A DNA stretch of 64,000 nucleotides from Bacilli bacterium (GTDB lineage: Bacteria; Bacillota_I; Bacilli_A; RFN20; CAG-826). The notes under the pieces were generated by a model. The model was not told where the DNA came from. It saw only the letters and a list, made by a program, of their open reading frames with translations, and ran no database searches. The translations under genes and the position numbers were made by a program. The stretch is from positions 1 to 64,000 of the forward strand of contig JALCSW010000004.1 in the NCBI GenBank assembly GCA_022653695.1, given 5' to 3'. This document shows, in pieces, positions 54,503 through 63,905 of the stretch. The number at the start of each line of letters is the position of its first letter. Within the stretch, counting starts at the first letter, position 1.

Positions 54503-54925
54503 ATGTTGAACACCAAGAGTCTGCTTGACGTCGCCTACGAGGAAATCAGCAAAGCGAAGGGCCCCGTTTCTTTTAAGGATCTCTACGAAACCATCGCCAA
54601 AGACCTTGAGATGAGCGATGAGGAAAAGAAAGAGCATGTCGGTCGTTTCTACACCGATATCAGCCTTGATGGGCATTTTGTGGCCCTTCCCGACGGAATG
54701 TGGGATTTACGGGCCAACCATACTTACGAGAAAGTCCACATCGACGTCAACGACGTCTATAGCGACGTCGAGACGAGCGATGATGACGCGGATGACCAGG
54801 CCGACGAAAAGGAATACAACGCCGCCGTCGAAGGCAAAGTGGTTTCAGACGATGAGGCGGAAGAATCCGAAGAGTCCAAGCCGGAAGTTATCAGCCCAGA
54901 GGATCTTGGCATCAAGAACGACTGA
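54503..54925 (+). CDS. rpoE: DNA-directed RNA polymerase delta subunit
   Basis: HARE-type N-terminal domain ..LLDVAYEEISKAKGPVSFKDLYETIAKDLEM..FYTDISLDGHFVALPDGMWDLR..; acidic C-terminal tail. Confidence 0.95.
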   Translation: MLNTKSLLDVAYEEISKAKGPVSFKDLYETIAKDLEMSDEEKKEHVGRFYTDISLDGHFVALPDGMWDLRANHTYEKVHIDVNDVYSDVETSDDDADDQADEKEYNAAVEGKVVSDDEAEESEESKPEVISPEDLGIKND

Positions 54926-54949
54926 GCTTCCTTCGTTTGGGGGAATATG

Positions 54950-54982
54950 AAAAAGCGCGGGAAGCGAAATCCCGCGCTTTTT
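54950..54982 (+). terminator. Terminator after rpoE
   Basis: AAAAGCGCGGGA..TCCCGCGCTTTTT. Confidence 0.88.
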
Positions 54983-55670
54983 ATTCGCGGTCATCTTTTT
55001 GGAACAGGAAAAGGCGGTCGAAGGGGCCTTTCGGAAGCCTTTGAAACTCGGCGCGCTTCCTGAAGATGAGACCCTTGAAAGCCTCGATCCAGTCTTTGTC
55101 CGGACGGTTGTTGCTTCGGAAAACCCCGCCGATATGGATTTCGCCTTTTCCGTTGGTCGCGCCTCCGATTCGTTTGCGGATCCCTTCGTCGATAAGGAAA
55201 TTGACTTTGAGGATCAAATGGCCGCCCTTCTCAAGGAGGCGCTCGATTTCTATGGCGTATTCCAAAGCGTTCTTAAACGGGATGACGTCGAGGAAGTTGC
55301 TGCAAATGAAGAGACCGACGCTTTCGGAGGGCAAAGAACGCAGAGCCTCGATTCGGCCGACCTTGAAGGAAACGTTCTTCAGCCCGCTTTTTTTGGCGGA
55401 GCCTTCGGCGAAGGCGACCGCGTTCCCCGAAGCGTCAAAGCCTAGGCAAACCGAAGCGGGGCAGATGAGGGCCGCATCGAGCAGAACCGAGCCTTCCCCG
55501 CATCCAAAGTCCACGATCTTTTGGGCTGAGGGGCCGTATTCCCCGATCCAGCTTTCAAGGGGCTCGCCCATCTTCACGTCTTCGTGAGTCAACTTCATCG
55601 GCGCGACGCCTTTGAAAGCGTTATCCCAGAATTCCTCGATTTTTTGGCTTTCGTTCATAGTTCTTTCCAT
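54981..55670 (-). CDS. Class I SAM-dependent methyltransferase
   Basis: ..KIVDFGCGEGSVLLDAALICPASVCLGFDASGNAVAFAEG.. Confidence 0.85.
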   Translation of the reverse strand: MERTMNESQKIEEFWDNAFKGVAPMKLTHEDVKMGEPLESWIGEYGPSAQKIVDFGCGEGSVLLDAALICPASVCLGFDASGNAVAFAEGSAKKSGLKNVSFKVGRIEALRSLPSESVGLFICSNFLDVIPFKNALEYAIEIERLLEKGGHLILKVNFLIDEGIRKRIGGATNGKGEIHIGGVFRSNNRPDKDWIEAFKGLIFRKRAEFQRLPKGPFDRLFLFQKDDRE

Positions 55671-55694
55671 CCGATTATAAAGGAAAAAAAAGAA

Positions 55695-55724
55695 AAAGGC
55701 CCAAGTTTCTCGCTTGGGCCTTCA
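55695..55724 (-). terminator. Terminator of the FAD oxidoreductase gene
   Basis: AAGGCCCAAG..CTTGGGCCTT with T-run on the minus strand. Confidence 0.8.
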
Positions 55725-55738
55725 TAAGGCTAAAACGC

Positions 55739-57130
55739 TTAGAAGAAGCGCCCGATGAGGTCACGCGAGGCCTCGCAGGTTTCTTCCATGTCGCCGAAGG
55801 CCATGACTTCGCCGGCATAGTAGGTGTTGTCCTTGCCTTGCATGGCATCTACTTTGTCATACCAGCCGGCGGCGTAATCGGCGGGGCTGAGGTGGGGGCA
55901 GTAGTAGCTTTCCTCCTCGAGCTCGACTTTGGAAACCGGGCAACCGCAGATGGCCATGTCATCAAGCGTGGTCTTGCGGGCGTAATCATAGCTCACGTCC
56001 TTGTCGCCCTGGTGGTTGCGAAGGGTGTAGGTGATGATGAGCTGGTCTTTGACGTCGCACCAGCGGTGGTAATAAACCATCATGTGGCCGCGGCGCGACG
56101 GAACCATGTTATCGAAGAAGTAAGCCGATATTTGCGGGCATTTTCCCTTCTCGACCCAGTTGGCCATCGAGATGTATTTCTCGTGGATGATCTTCCCAAA
56201 GAGGTCTTTCTCCTCCTTGCGGGCATCCGCGATTTTGGCGAACCAGTCGAGCGGAATGGTGACGATGAGTTTGTCGAAGACTTCCTCTTTTCCGTTGACC
56301 GTGACGGTGACTTTGCCACCTTTGCGGACGACTTTAGTCACTTCGCTGTTGAGGTTGGCCTTATGAAGAAGGTGGTTGTTGACCCCCTCCCAAATGGCCT
56401 GAGTGCCATCCTTCCACGTCCAAAGCCTCATGTTGACGAACTCGAGCGTGGTGGCCACGTCGAGGTATTTCATGACGTAAGCGGCGGGAACTTCGTCAAA
56501 GAAGCCATAGCCGAAACTGGTGAACGGGGCGATCCAGATCCTCATGACCGGTTCGATTTTGTTCAATTTGCAGAATTCGGTGAACGGAAGGGCCAGATCC
56601 TTGAGGTTCGGGTTCGTGCCTTCCACGTGTTGCATGTGGTTCTCAGACAGTTTTGACAGGCCTTCGTATTTGCCGTCCGCGACCCCGCGGTGGCCGTTCA
56701 CGTCGTAGCCGGCGTATTTGGTCTCCATGAGCTTCGCCAGTCTCTTGACGGATTTCTTGAGTTTAAGAAGGCCGAAAAGCTTTTTGAAGGAGAAGTCCTT
56801 TTTCGGATCGAAAGGGAAGACTTCCTTTCCTTCGTTGTTTTTGTAGATGCGGGCCATTTCCGGTCCGTCGTGGGTCGTTCCGCCGAAAATCTCGGCTTCG
56901 TTGACGGCCCAGTAGGTTTTGGCGCCCATGATCGCGCCCATCTCGATGGTACGCTTGTTCTTTTCGTCGCCATCGACCGGGAATTTCGGCGACCAGCATT
57001 TGCCGCCGACGCGATTGTCCTTTTCGTAGATGACGTAGTTTTTGTATCCCTTTTTCTCGAGATACATAGCGGCCGTGACGCCAGCCGGGCCACCGCCGAT
57101 GATGCAGATTCTCTCGTCTAGTTTTGCCAT
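55739..57130 (-). CDS. FAD-dependent amine-oxidase-like oxidoreductase
   Basis: ICIIGGGPAGVTAAMYLEKKGYKNYVIYEKDNRVGGKCWS (Rossmann motif and GG doublet). Confidence 0.85.
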   Translation of the reverse strand: MAKLDERICIIGGGPAGVTAAMYLEKKGYKNYVIYEKDNRVGGKCWSPKFPVDGDEKNKRTIEMGAIMGAKTYWAVNEAEIFGGTTHDGPEMARIYKNNEGKEVFPFDPKKDFSFKKLFGLLKLKKSVKRLAKLMETKYAGYDVNGHRGVADGKYEGLSKLSENHMQHVEGTNPNLKDLALPFTEFCKLNKIEPVMRIWIAPFTSFGYGFFDEVPAAYVMKYLDVATTLEFVNMRLWTWKDGTQAIWEGVNNHLLHKANLNSEVTKVVRKGGKVTVTVNGKEEVFDKLIVTIPLDWFAKIADARKEEKDLFGKIIHEKYISMANWVEKGKCPQISAYFFDNMVPSRRGHMMVYYHRWCDVKDQLIITYTLRNHQGDKDVSYDYARKTTLDDMAICGCPVSKVELEEESYYCPHLSPADYAAGWYDKVDAMQGKDNTYYAGEVMAFGDMEETCEASRDLIGRFF

Positions 57131-57471
57131 AGTTGCAAGATCTCCTTTCGATAAAGATAAACTGATTGGCTTTTTTCATTATATGCTTCTCGTCATTAGA
57201 CGAGGAAGTTTTTGGGACATTTGTTTATTTTCACGCTTTTTTCATCTTGTTTCAGCGGCATAATCGCGCGACGGGTTTCGCCGAAAGCGGTCTGTCTCGC
57301 CTCGTCGGCGCCCCTTTTGTTGATGCTCTGATTTTTCGGGCGCAATCCTCAGCGGATCTTCACTTTAATAAGGGATTTCCTCTTTGATAGGGGGTTAGGT
57401 TTTTGGATAATTGTGATGATTTTCCGTTTCGCGAGGTCTATGATGTAACGATTTCCTGAGGGAGGGAGAAT

Positions 57472-58251
57472 ATGTACGAGAAAGAACTAGCCGCGATGAT
57501 CAAGGCCGCCTTCGACGCGGAAAAAGTCATCATGGGCGTTTACGCCAAGCCGTTCGCCGTTGAGATCAAAAGCGACGATTCCCCCGTCACCGACGCCGAC
57601 AAGGGAGCCGATTCCCTGATCCGCCGGGAGTTAAGGAAGGCCTTCCCCCAGTATGCGTTTCTGACCGAGGAGAGCAAAGACGACAAAACCCGTCTCGCTA
57701 ATGATTGCGTGTTCATCGTCGATCCCGTCGACGGAACGAAGGAATTCGTTTCGCGTAACGGCGAATTCTGCACCAACATCGCGTTGTCTTTTAAGCACGA
57801 GGCGGTAGTGGGCGTCATCAACATCCCGGTCAGGCATGCCCTTTATTTCGCCGTCAAAGGCCAAGGCGCCTTCCGTCTTGAGGACGGCAAGGAACCGGTT
57901 CGCATCCACGTTTCCTCGAAGGATGGCAATCTGACCGCCCTGCGCAGCATCTCCTTTTTCACCGAGGCGGAAGAGGCCCTCATCCGTAAGCATAAGGATA
58001 GAATCACCCACGTCGAGAAACTCGGCGCGGCCCTTAAATTTTGCGCGATCGCCGAAGGGAAGGCCGAGGTTTCCTATCGCATGAGCCCCTCCACCAAGGA
58101 ATGGGACATCGCCGCCGGAACCATCATTCTGAAGGAGGCGGGCGGAGTGATCGAGAAACCGGACGGCACCGAATACGCCTTCAACCGCGACGACGTCTAT
58201 AACCGCGATGGCTATATGCTCGCGAACAAGCGCTCTAATCTGCTCTTCTGA
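57472..58251 (+). CDS. Inositol monophosphatase family / CysQ-like 3'(2'),5'-bisphosphate nucleotidase
   Basis: ..SPVTDADKGADSLIRREL..FLTEES..VFIVDPVDGTKEFVSRNGEFCTNIAL. Confidence 0.9.
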   Translation: MYEKELAAMIKAAFDAEKVIMGVYAKPFAVEIKSDDSPVTDADKGADSLIRRELRKAFPQYAFLTEESKDDKTRLANDCVFIVDPVDGTKEFVSRNGEFCTNIALSFKHEAVVGVINIPVRHALYFAVKGQGAFRLEDGKEPVRIHVSSKDGNLTALRSISFFTEAEEALIRKHKDRITHVEKLGAALKFCAIAEGKAEVSYRMSPSTKEWDIAAGTIILKEAGGVIEKPDGTEYAFNRDDVYNRDGYMLANKRSNLLF

Positions 58252-58327
58252 TCACAGAAGGGGATACAAGTGTAGCTTTGCCCCCTTTTCGGTTATAATC
58301 CTTTGGGTAAAAGGAAGGCGAGGGCGC

Positions 58328-58573
58328 ATGCATTTCAAGAAATCGATCGACGGACTTCCGCATATCGTCAAAATCGTTTTGGCGATCGTTCCGTTCCTTG
58401 ACCTCGTCTTCGTCGTCGCCCGCCTCGTCTATGACGTGGAAAACAAAAAGGCAATACCCCTTATTTTGGACATTCTCTGCTTTTTCGGCCTTGGGGTTCT
58501 CACTTGGATCATGGACATCGTCGACACCATCTTCGCGAATCGGATCTTCCTTTGGGAGGACTGGATCGCCTGA
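58328..58573 (+). CDS. Small membrane protein
   Basis: MHFKKSIDGLPHIVKIVLAIVPFLDLVFVVARLVYDVENKKAIPLILDILCFFGLGVLTWIMDIVDTIF; two TM helices. Confidence 0.6.
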   Translation: MHFKKSIDGLPHIVKIVLAIVPFLDLVFVVARLVYDVENKKAIPLILDILCFFGLGVLTWIMDIVDTIFANRIFLWEDWIA

Positions 58574-58639
58574 TTCGCCCCAAATAAAAAAACGCCGCCT
58601 ATTTAGGCGACGCTTATGTTGAAAAACCGTCCCGTTTTT

Positions 58640-58957
58640 TTATTTCTTTTCTTCGTTGACATTCTCTTTGGCGGCTTTTTGCCTTTCGCGCTCCGTGTAA
58701 GCGTCGAGGATGTCCTGAGGGACCTCGCCCGAAGCGTCGACGCGGATGATGCCGGGGACCTCTTCCATCAGGATGATCTCAACGCCGGCGGTGATGTCGT
58801 TATCCATGTAGATGCAGCCTTCGCAGGCCCCCATCATCCGGAGATAAACGACGCCGTCCTTGAAGCCGATATAGACGACGTCGCCCCCGTCCCGTTGCAG
58901 GAAAGGGCGGACTTTGTCGAGGACGCGTTCGATTTGCTGGTCTTTGGTTTCGGTCAT
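58640..58957 (-). CDS. NifU C-terminal-domain (Nfu) Fe-S protein
   Basis: VRPFLQRDGGDVVYIGFKDGVVYLRMMGACEGCIYMDNDITAGVE contains CxxC. Confidence 0.95.
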   Translation of the reverse strand: MTETKDQQIERVLDKVRPFLQRDGGDVVYIGFKDGVVYLRMMGACEGCIYMDNDITAGVEIILMEEVPGIIRVDASGEVPQDILDAYTERERQKAAKENVNEEKK

Positions 58958-59117
58958 GGTTGCCTAGTTATTCTAGGTTCGGGCGCGCCCGTTGACAAGC
59001 GAAGCGATCCTCAAATCGGGGAAAAGCGCCATCTCGTTCCACGAAAACGCCCGATCGCGATCGAATTTCCGTTTTTTCGTGACTTCATCCGCGTTCCCCA
59101 TATAATAATGGCGCTCC

Positions 59118-59510
59118 ATGGCTAAAGACGCTTTCCCGAAGCTGGGATTGGCCCAGCGCAAGACCCTCAGTGCCGTTTCCCTTCTTGAGGAAAAAGGCTT
59201 TTTCGGTTCTTCGGAGGGGCTCAGCAAGATCTTCGTCGGCCTTGCCGACATGGAGAGCCGTCCCTTTAAGGATCTTGCCTGCTATGGATATTGGCCCTCT
59301 TTAAGCAAGAAAAAGATTAAGGGGCGCCTTACTCAGCTCGTGCGGAAAGGATGCCTCAGAAACGTTTGGGTGGCGTCGGAGAACGATTATTTCCTCCGCC
59401 TCACCGAAATGGGTCGGGCTCTCGCCGCCACGGTGAGGCTGAGGAAGAAGCCGTTGCCTCAGGCTTCGGCCCGCACCATCATTCATTTGGAAAAGGAGAA
59501 AAAAGAATGA
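59118..59510 (+). CDS. Stand-alone RQC-like winged-helix protein
   Basis: ..GLAQRKTLSAVSLLEEKGFFGSSEGLSKIFVGLADMESRPFKDLACYGYWPSLSKKKIKGRLTQLVRKGCLRNV..YFLRLTEMGRAL.. follows the RQC pattern. Confidence 0.6.
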   Translation: MAKDAFPKLGLAQRKTLSAVSLLEEKGFFGSSEGLSKIFVGLADMESRPFKDLACYGYWPSLSKKKIKGRLTQLVRKGCLRNVWVASENDYFLRLTEMGRALAATVRLRKKPLPQASARTIIHLEKEKKE

Positions 59511-61219
59511 AAAAAGAATTGGCGAATTTCGAGGACTGGCCCTATAAGGTCCCCTCTATCAAAGGCTCGATCAGGAAGATCGGCGTTTTGCGCGCGGAGT
59601 TCAACGCCGCGAAAACGCCGCAGGAGGCCTTCTCGGCCTTCAAGAAAATGGAGCGTTTCGGGGATAAAATGGCTGACGATTGCACCCATGTTCAGGTGCT
59701 CTATTCCCTCGACACCACGAACAAGGCCTACGAAAAGGGCATGAACGTCCTTAACGAGGGGCTTCCGTTATTGAACGCTGCCTCGGTCGAGTTCACGAAG
59801 GATGTGCTGAAGAGCCCCTTCCGCGCGTATTTGGAGAAAAAACTGGGCACGTTCATCTTCACGATGTACGAATACCAGCTCAAAGGCTTCGACGAGAAAA
59901 TCATCCCCGAGATGACCGAGGAAAACAAACTCACCATGCAGTACGGGGCGGCCATCGCCTCCTGCAAAGTGGAGTTTCGGGGCAAGACCTATAACCTGCC
60001 CCAAATGGGCAAGTTCATGCAGGACAGCGACCGAGCCACCCGCAAGGAGGCCTCGAAAGCCTACTATTCCTACCTCTTGACCCGCAAGGACGAACTGGAG
60101 GGGATATTCGCCAAACTCGTCAAGATTCGCGATTCCATGGCGAAGAAACTCGGTTATGAATCCTATACCGATTTGGCGTACATCCACATGAACCGCTTCG
60201 ACTACACGCCGGAGATGGTGAAGGGCTATCGTGATCAGATCGCGGAAGTGGTGACCCCTTTAGCCAACAAACTTATGCGCGAGCAAGCCAAACGGACGGG
60301 AATTCGCACCCCTAAGATCTATGACTTGTCCTTCGCTTTCAAAAGCGGCAACCCGATCCCCCTCGGCTCGACCGAGGAAAAAGTGGCCCACGCCAAAAAG
60401 ATGTACAAGGAACTCAGCCCCGACACCGATTATTTCTTCAATTTCATGGCTGACCATCACCTCTTCTTTTTGGAGGCCAAGCCTGGCAAGCAAAGCGGGG
60501 GCTATATGACTTACTTCCCGGTCCATAAGTGCCCGATCATCTTCTCGAACTTCAACGGAACCTCGGGCGACGTGGACGTTTTGACCCACGAATTCGGCCA
60601 CTGCTTCCAAGCCTACATGGCCCGGAACATCAAAATCCCCGAGTACCGTTCCCCGACGATGGAAAGCTGCGAGATCGATTCGATGTCGATGGAGTTCTTC
60701 GCCGAGCCGTGGATGAACCTTTTCTTCGATGAGCCCGACAAATACCGCTACAAGCATCTCGCCGAATCGATCGAGTTCCTGCCATACGGGGCCACGGTCG
60801 ACGAGTTCCAGCATTGGGTTTATGCCCATCCGGAGGCCACGAACGTCGAACGGGATGAGGAATGGGCCGCCCTCGAGAGCAAATACACGCCTTACAAGGC
60901 GAAAGCCAAGGAAGGCTGCCCCGAGGCTCAGGCGGTCCCGCGGTGGATCACCCAAGGCCACATCTTTGAGAGCCCGTTCTATTACATCGACTACACTTTG
61001 GCTCAGGTTTTGGCTTTTGAGTTCTTCAATTTGGACCGCAAGGACCATGAGAGGGCCTGGAAACGCTACCTCAAGCTTTGCAAGATGGGTGGCAAGTACC
61101 CCTTCATCACGCTGATAAAGAAAGACGGCCTCAAGAACCCCTTTGAACCAGGGGTTCTTGCGAAGACCATCCGACCGCTGAGGAAAGTCTTGGCAGACTA
61201 TCACGCCGAGCGGTTTTAG
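59507..61219 (+). CDS. pepF: M3 family oligoendopeptidase F
   Basis: HEFGH zinc motif (..DVLTHEFGHCFQAY..), native ATG 59507 overlapping previous stop (ATGA). Confidence 0.96.
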   Translation: MKKELANFEDWPYKVPSIKGSIRKIGVLRAEFNAAKTPQEAFSAFKKMERFGDKMADDCTHVQVLYSLDTTNKAYEKGMNVLNEGLPLLNAASVEFTKDVLKSPFRAYLEKKLGTFIFTMYEYQLKGFDEKIIPEMTEENKLTMQYGAAIASCKVEFRGKTYNLPQMGKFMQDSDRATRKEASKAYYSYLLTRKDELEGIFAKLVKIRDSMAKKLGYESYTDLAYIHMNRFDYTPEMVKGYRDQIAEVVTPLANKLMREQAKRTGIRTPKIYDLSFAFKSGNPIPLGSTEEKVAHAKKMYKELSPDTDYFFNFMADHHLFFLEAKPGKQSGGYMTYFPVHKCPIIFSNFNGTSGDVDVLTHEFGHCFQAYMARNIKIPEYRSPTMESCEIDSMSMEFFAEPWMNLFFDEPDKYRYKHLAESIEFLPYGATVDEFQHWVYAHPEATNVERDEEWAALESKYTPYKAKAKEGCPEAQAVPRWITQGHIFESPFYYIDYTLAQVLAFEFFNLDRKDHERAWKRYLKLCKMGGKYPFITLIKKDGLKNPFEPGVLAKTIRPLRKVLADYHAERF

Positions 61220-61320
61220 TCAGCTGGCTAGGGAGCGCCCGGTTGGCCCGCTACCCCAATATCGGGGGAACTCGGCGCTTCCTAACAGGGCACAATAACC
61301 CTTTTCGAGGAGGCAAAAAA

Positions 61321-61356
61321 GCGAAATTACCTCAAGGTAATATGTAATCGCTTTTT
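61321..61356. terminator. Hairpin terminator after pepF
   Basis: AAAAAGCGAaATTACCtcaaGGTAATatgtaaTCGCTTTTT. Confidence 0.65.
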
Positions 61357-61403
61357 CCTTACCGTTTGGTAAAGGGCGACACACCCCGCCTTTCGCCTTC
61401 AGG

Positions 61404-61439
61404 ATAAAAAAAGCCCACGGACGATTGCCGTGGGCTTTG
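61404..61439 (-). terminator. Terminator of fba
   Basis: Minus strand AAAGCCCACGGcaatcgtCCGTGGGCTTTTTTT. Confidence 0.88.
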
Positions 61440-61452
61440 TTTTCGAAGGCCC

Positions 61453-62340
61453 TTATTTGACGGAGGCTTCGTAGATGGACTTGATCGAGGCGCCGAGTTT
61501 CTCGGTGAACTCCTCGTCGCTCATCTGGGCGGTGAGCCCTTCGGAGAGGGCGCGGCTGAACGAGGCGATCATCCCGTGGTTGCGGGCGAGGATCTCATTG
61601 GCTTCCTTTTGAGAGTAGCCGCCGCTCAGGGCGACGACGCGGACGCAGCAGGGGAGGTCGTTGAGTTCGTCGTAGAAGCCGTCGACGGTCGGAAGGGAAA
61701 GCTTGAACATGACTTTCTGCTCCGGGGCGAGTCTCTTCGCGTGGGCGATGAGCTCTTTCTTGAGGATGGCTTCGGCTTCTTTTTTGTCGGCGATCGTGAT
61801 GGTGACCTCCGGCTCGATGATCGGAACCATGTGGTGCGCGATGACCTTCATGGCCACCTCAAACTGCTGATCGACGACTTTGTGGATGCCTTCTTCGGCC
61901 GCTTTGTTGATGACCGAGCGCTCCTTGGTGCCGAAAATCCCGAAAGTCTCGCCCCTGCTAAGCAGGGTGTCGAGGGTTGGCATCGGTTTCATGAGGCGGA
62001 CGCCGCCTTCTTCCTCGGCGAGGCCGTTATCGATTTTCAAGAACGGGACGACGCTTTTCTTCTCCCACAGGTATTGGGCTGAGGGGATCCCCTCGATCTT
62101 GCGTTCCATCGTCGCCTTGAAGAGGATGGCGCCGAGGATGCGGTCGCCGTTGAATTCCTTGTTGGTGACGATGCGGGTCCTCATCTGATGGACGAGGTCG
62201 AACATCTCTTCCTCGTTGCTCCAGGCGTCTTCCTTGATGCCGTAAAGGGCGAGGGCTTTCGGGGTGCTGCCGCCGGACTGGTCGAGGGCGGCGATGAAGC
62301 CCTTGCCGGAATGCATCTTTTCTAATTGTTTGGCTGACAT
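61453..62340 (-). CDS. fda: Class I fructose-bisphosphate aldolase
   Basis: MSAKQLEKMHSGKGFIAALDQSGGSTPKALALYGI.. Confidence 0.96.
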   Translation of the reverse strand: MSAKQLEKMHSGKGFIAALDQSGGSTPKALALYGIKEDAWSNEEEMFDLVHQMRTRIVTNKEFNGDRILGAILFKATMERKIEGIPSAQYLWEKKSVVPFLKIDNGLAEEEGGVRLMKPMPTLDTLLSRGETFGIFGTKERSVINKAAEEGIHKVVDQQFEVAMKVIAHHMVPIIEPEVTITIADKKEAEAILKKELIAHAKRLAPEQKVMFKLSLPTVDGFYDELNDLPCCVRVVALSGGYSQKEANEILARNHGMIASFSRALSEGLTAQMSDEEFTEKLGASIKSIYEASVK

Positions 62341-62417
62341 ATTGAAATTGATCTATTTCCTTTCGGTGATATTCTATCGCATCTTCCTTCCTCTTACATA
62401 GTAAGAGATTTCGGGGC

Positions 62418-63905
62418 TCACTCCCCGAACTTCGCGGTGAGGTAACGGATATAGGGCTCCGATGTCAGCGGGGAGCCCGTCACCTTCCTGGTCCAATCCC
62501 CCGGTTCCATCCAGTCGTAGCGGAAATCGTTGTCCGCGAACCATTTGAGGATCGCCGCGAAATCGCCTTTCCGCAGGCGTTCCCTGAAACCGATGTCCCT
62601 CTCCATCCTTTCCTCGATCATGGCGCCGTAGATGTTGCCCAAGGCGTAAGAGGGGAAGTATCCCCATAAGGCTTCCGACCAATGAGTGTCCTGCATGCAG
62701 CCGTCTTTGTCGTCAGGAACCTCGACGCCGAGGTATTCGCGGTATTTCCTTTTCCAGATGGCGGGTACGTCCCCGCCTTCGATTTTCCCGTTGATGAGGT
62801 CGCGCTCGATCTCGTAACGGATGATGATGTGGAGGCAATAGGAAAGCTCGTCGGCCTCGCAACGGATGAGCCACGGCTCGATTTTGTTGAGGAGCCGGTA
62901 GAAGGTGAGGTCGTCGATCCCCGCGATTTCGGGGTCGAGGGTCTCCGCGGCCGCCTTTTTTAAGAAGGGCGCGAATTCCTCGCTCCGCCCGACGATGTTC
63001 TCATAGAAACGGCTGTGGGTTTCGCAGATGGCCGCGGTGGCCGCCGATTCGACGTAATTGCCGTACATCTCCCGCGGCTTGTTCTGGAATTCCAGGCAGT
63101 GGCCCCCTTCGTGCAGGCACGTGAAGACGTTGCTCCGCCAATCCTCGACGAGGAATTTGGTGGTCAGGCGGGCGTCGTGGCGGAAATCGTCGTTGCTGAA
63201 AGGATGGGCGCTTTCCATGAGGCAGCCCCCTTGGAGGTCGTAACCGATAATGGAGAGCATGCGGTAAGATAGTTCCTTTTGCTTGGAGACGGGGTAAGCC
63301 TTGATCGGGGGCAAGGCATAGGTTTTCTGTTTCCTTTTGGCTATGGCGAGCAATTCGACCAGCCGCTTTTTGAGCGGGAGGAAAATCGCGTCAAGGTACT
63401 CTTCGGTCTCGCCCGGCTCATAATTGTCAAGGCAGGCGTCGTAGCGGGTCTTCATGCCCGGCTTGCGTTCCAAATCCGCCACATGGCGCGACAGATCGAT
63501 CAGTTTCTGCCAATAAGGGAGCCAACTCCCGAAATCGTCGGCGGGGCGATATTTCCGCCACATCTCGTTGGACAAACTGATGGCTGATTGGTATTTCGCG
63601 TAATCCTCGAGCGGCATTTTCCCAAGGAGCTCGACTTCGTTGAAAAGCATGCGGAAAAGGCGTTTTTCCATGGGGGAGGCGCTAGGATCGCTTAGCCCTT
63701 CCTTGACAAGCCGGGCGTATTCCTCGTTTTGGCATATCTCCGCCATCTGGCCGGAATAGTAGTCGAGGAGACTAGCTTCATCGCCGAGGCCTTTCTCGGG
63801 GCAAAGCGTCGCGATGTCATAGTAAAGAATGGCGTTCGTGTGCTTGAGGCGCCGTTCCTTTTCTAGATAAGGCAGAAGTTTCTTGAAGGCTGAGCAATGG
63901 TTCAT
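62418..63905 (-). CDS. M32 family carboxypeptidase
   Basis: HEGGH zinc motif (..FTCLHEGGHCLEFQ..) and M32 architecture; native ATG probably 63905 (MNHCSAFKKLL). Confidence 0.93.
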   Translation of the reverse strand: MNHCSAFKKLLPYLEKERRLKHTNAILYYDIATLCPEKGLGDEASLLDYYSGQMAEICQNEEYARLVKEGLSDPSASPMEKRLFRMLFNEVELLGKMPLEDYAKYQSAISLSNEMWRKYRPADDFGSWLPYWQKLIDLSRHVADLERKPGMKTRYDACLDNYEPGETEEYLDAIFLPLKKRLVELLAIAKRKQKTYALPPIKAYPVSKQKELSYRMLSIIGYDLQGGCLMESAHPFSNDDFRHDARLTTKFLVEDWRSNVFTCLHEGGHCLEFQNKPREMYGNYVESAATAAICETHSRFYENIVGRSEEFAPFLKKAAAETLDPEIAGIDDLTFYRLLNKIEPWLIRCEADELSYCLHIIIRYEIERDLINGKIEGGDVPAIWKRKYREYLGVEVPDDKDGCMQDTHWSEALWGYFPSYALGNIYGAMIEERMERDIGFRERLRKGDFAAILKWFADNDFRYDWMEPGDWTRKVTGSPLTSEPYIRYLTAKFGE

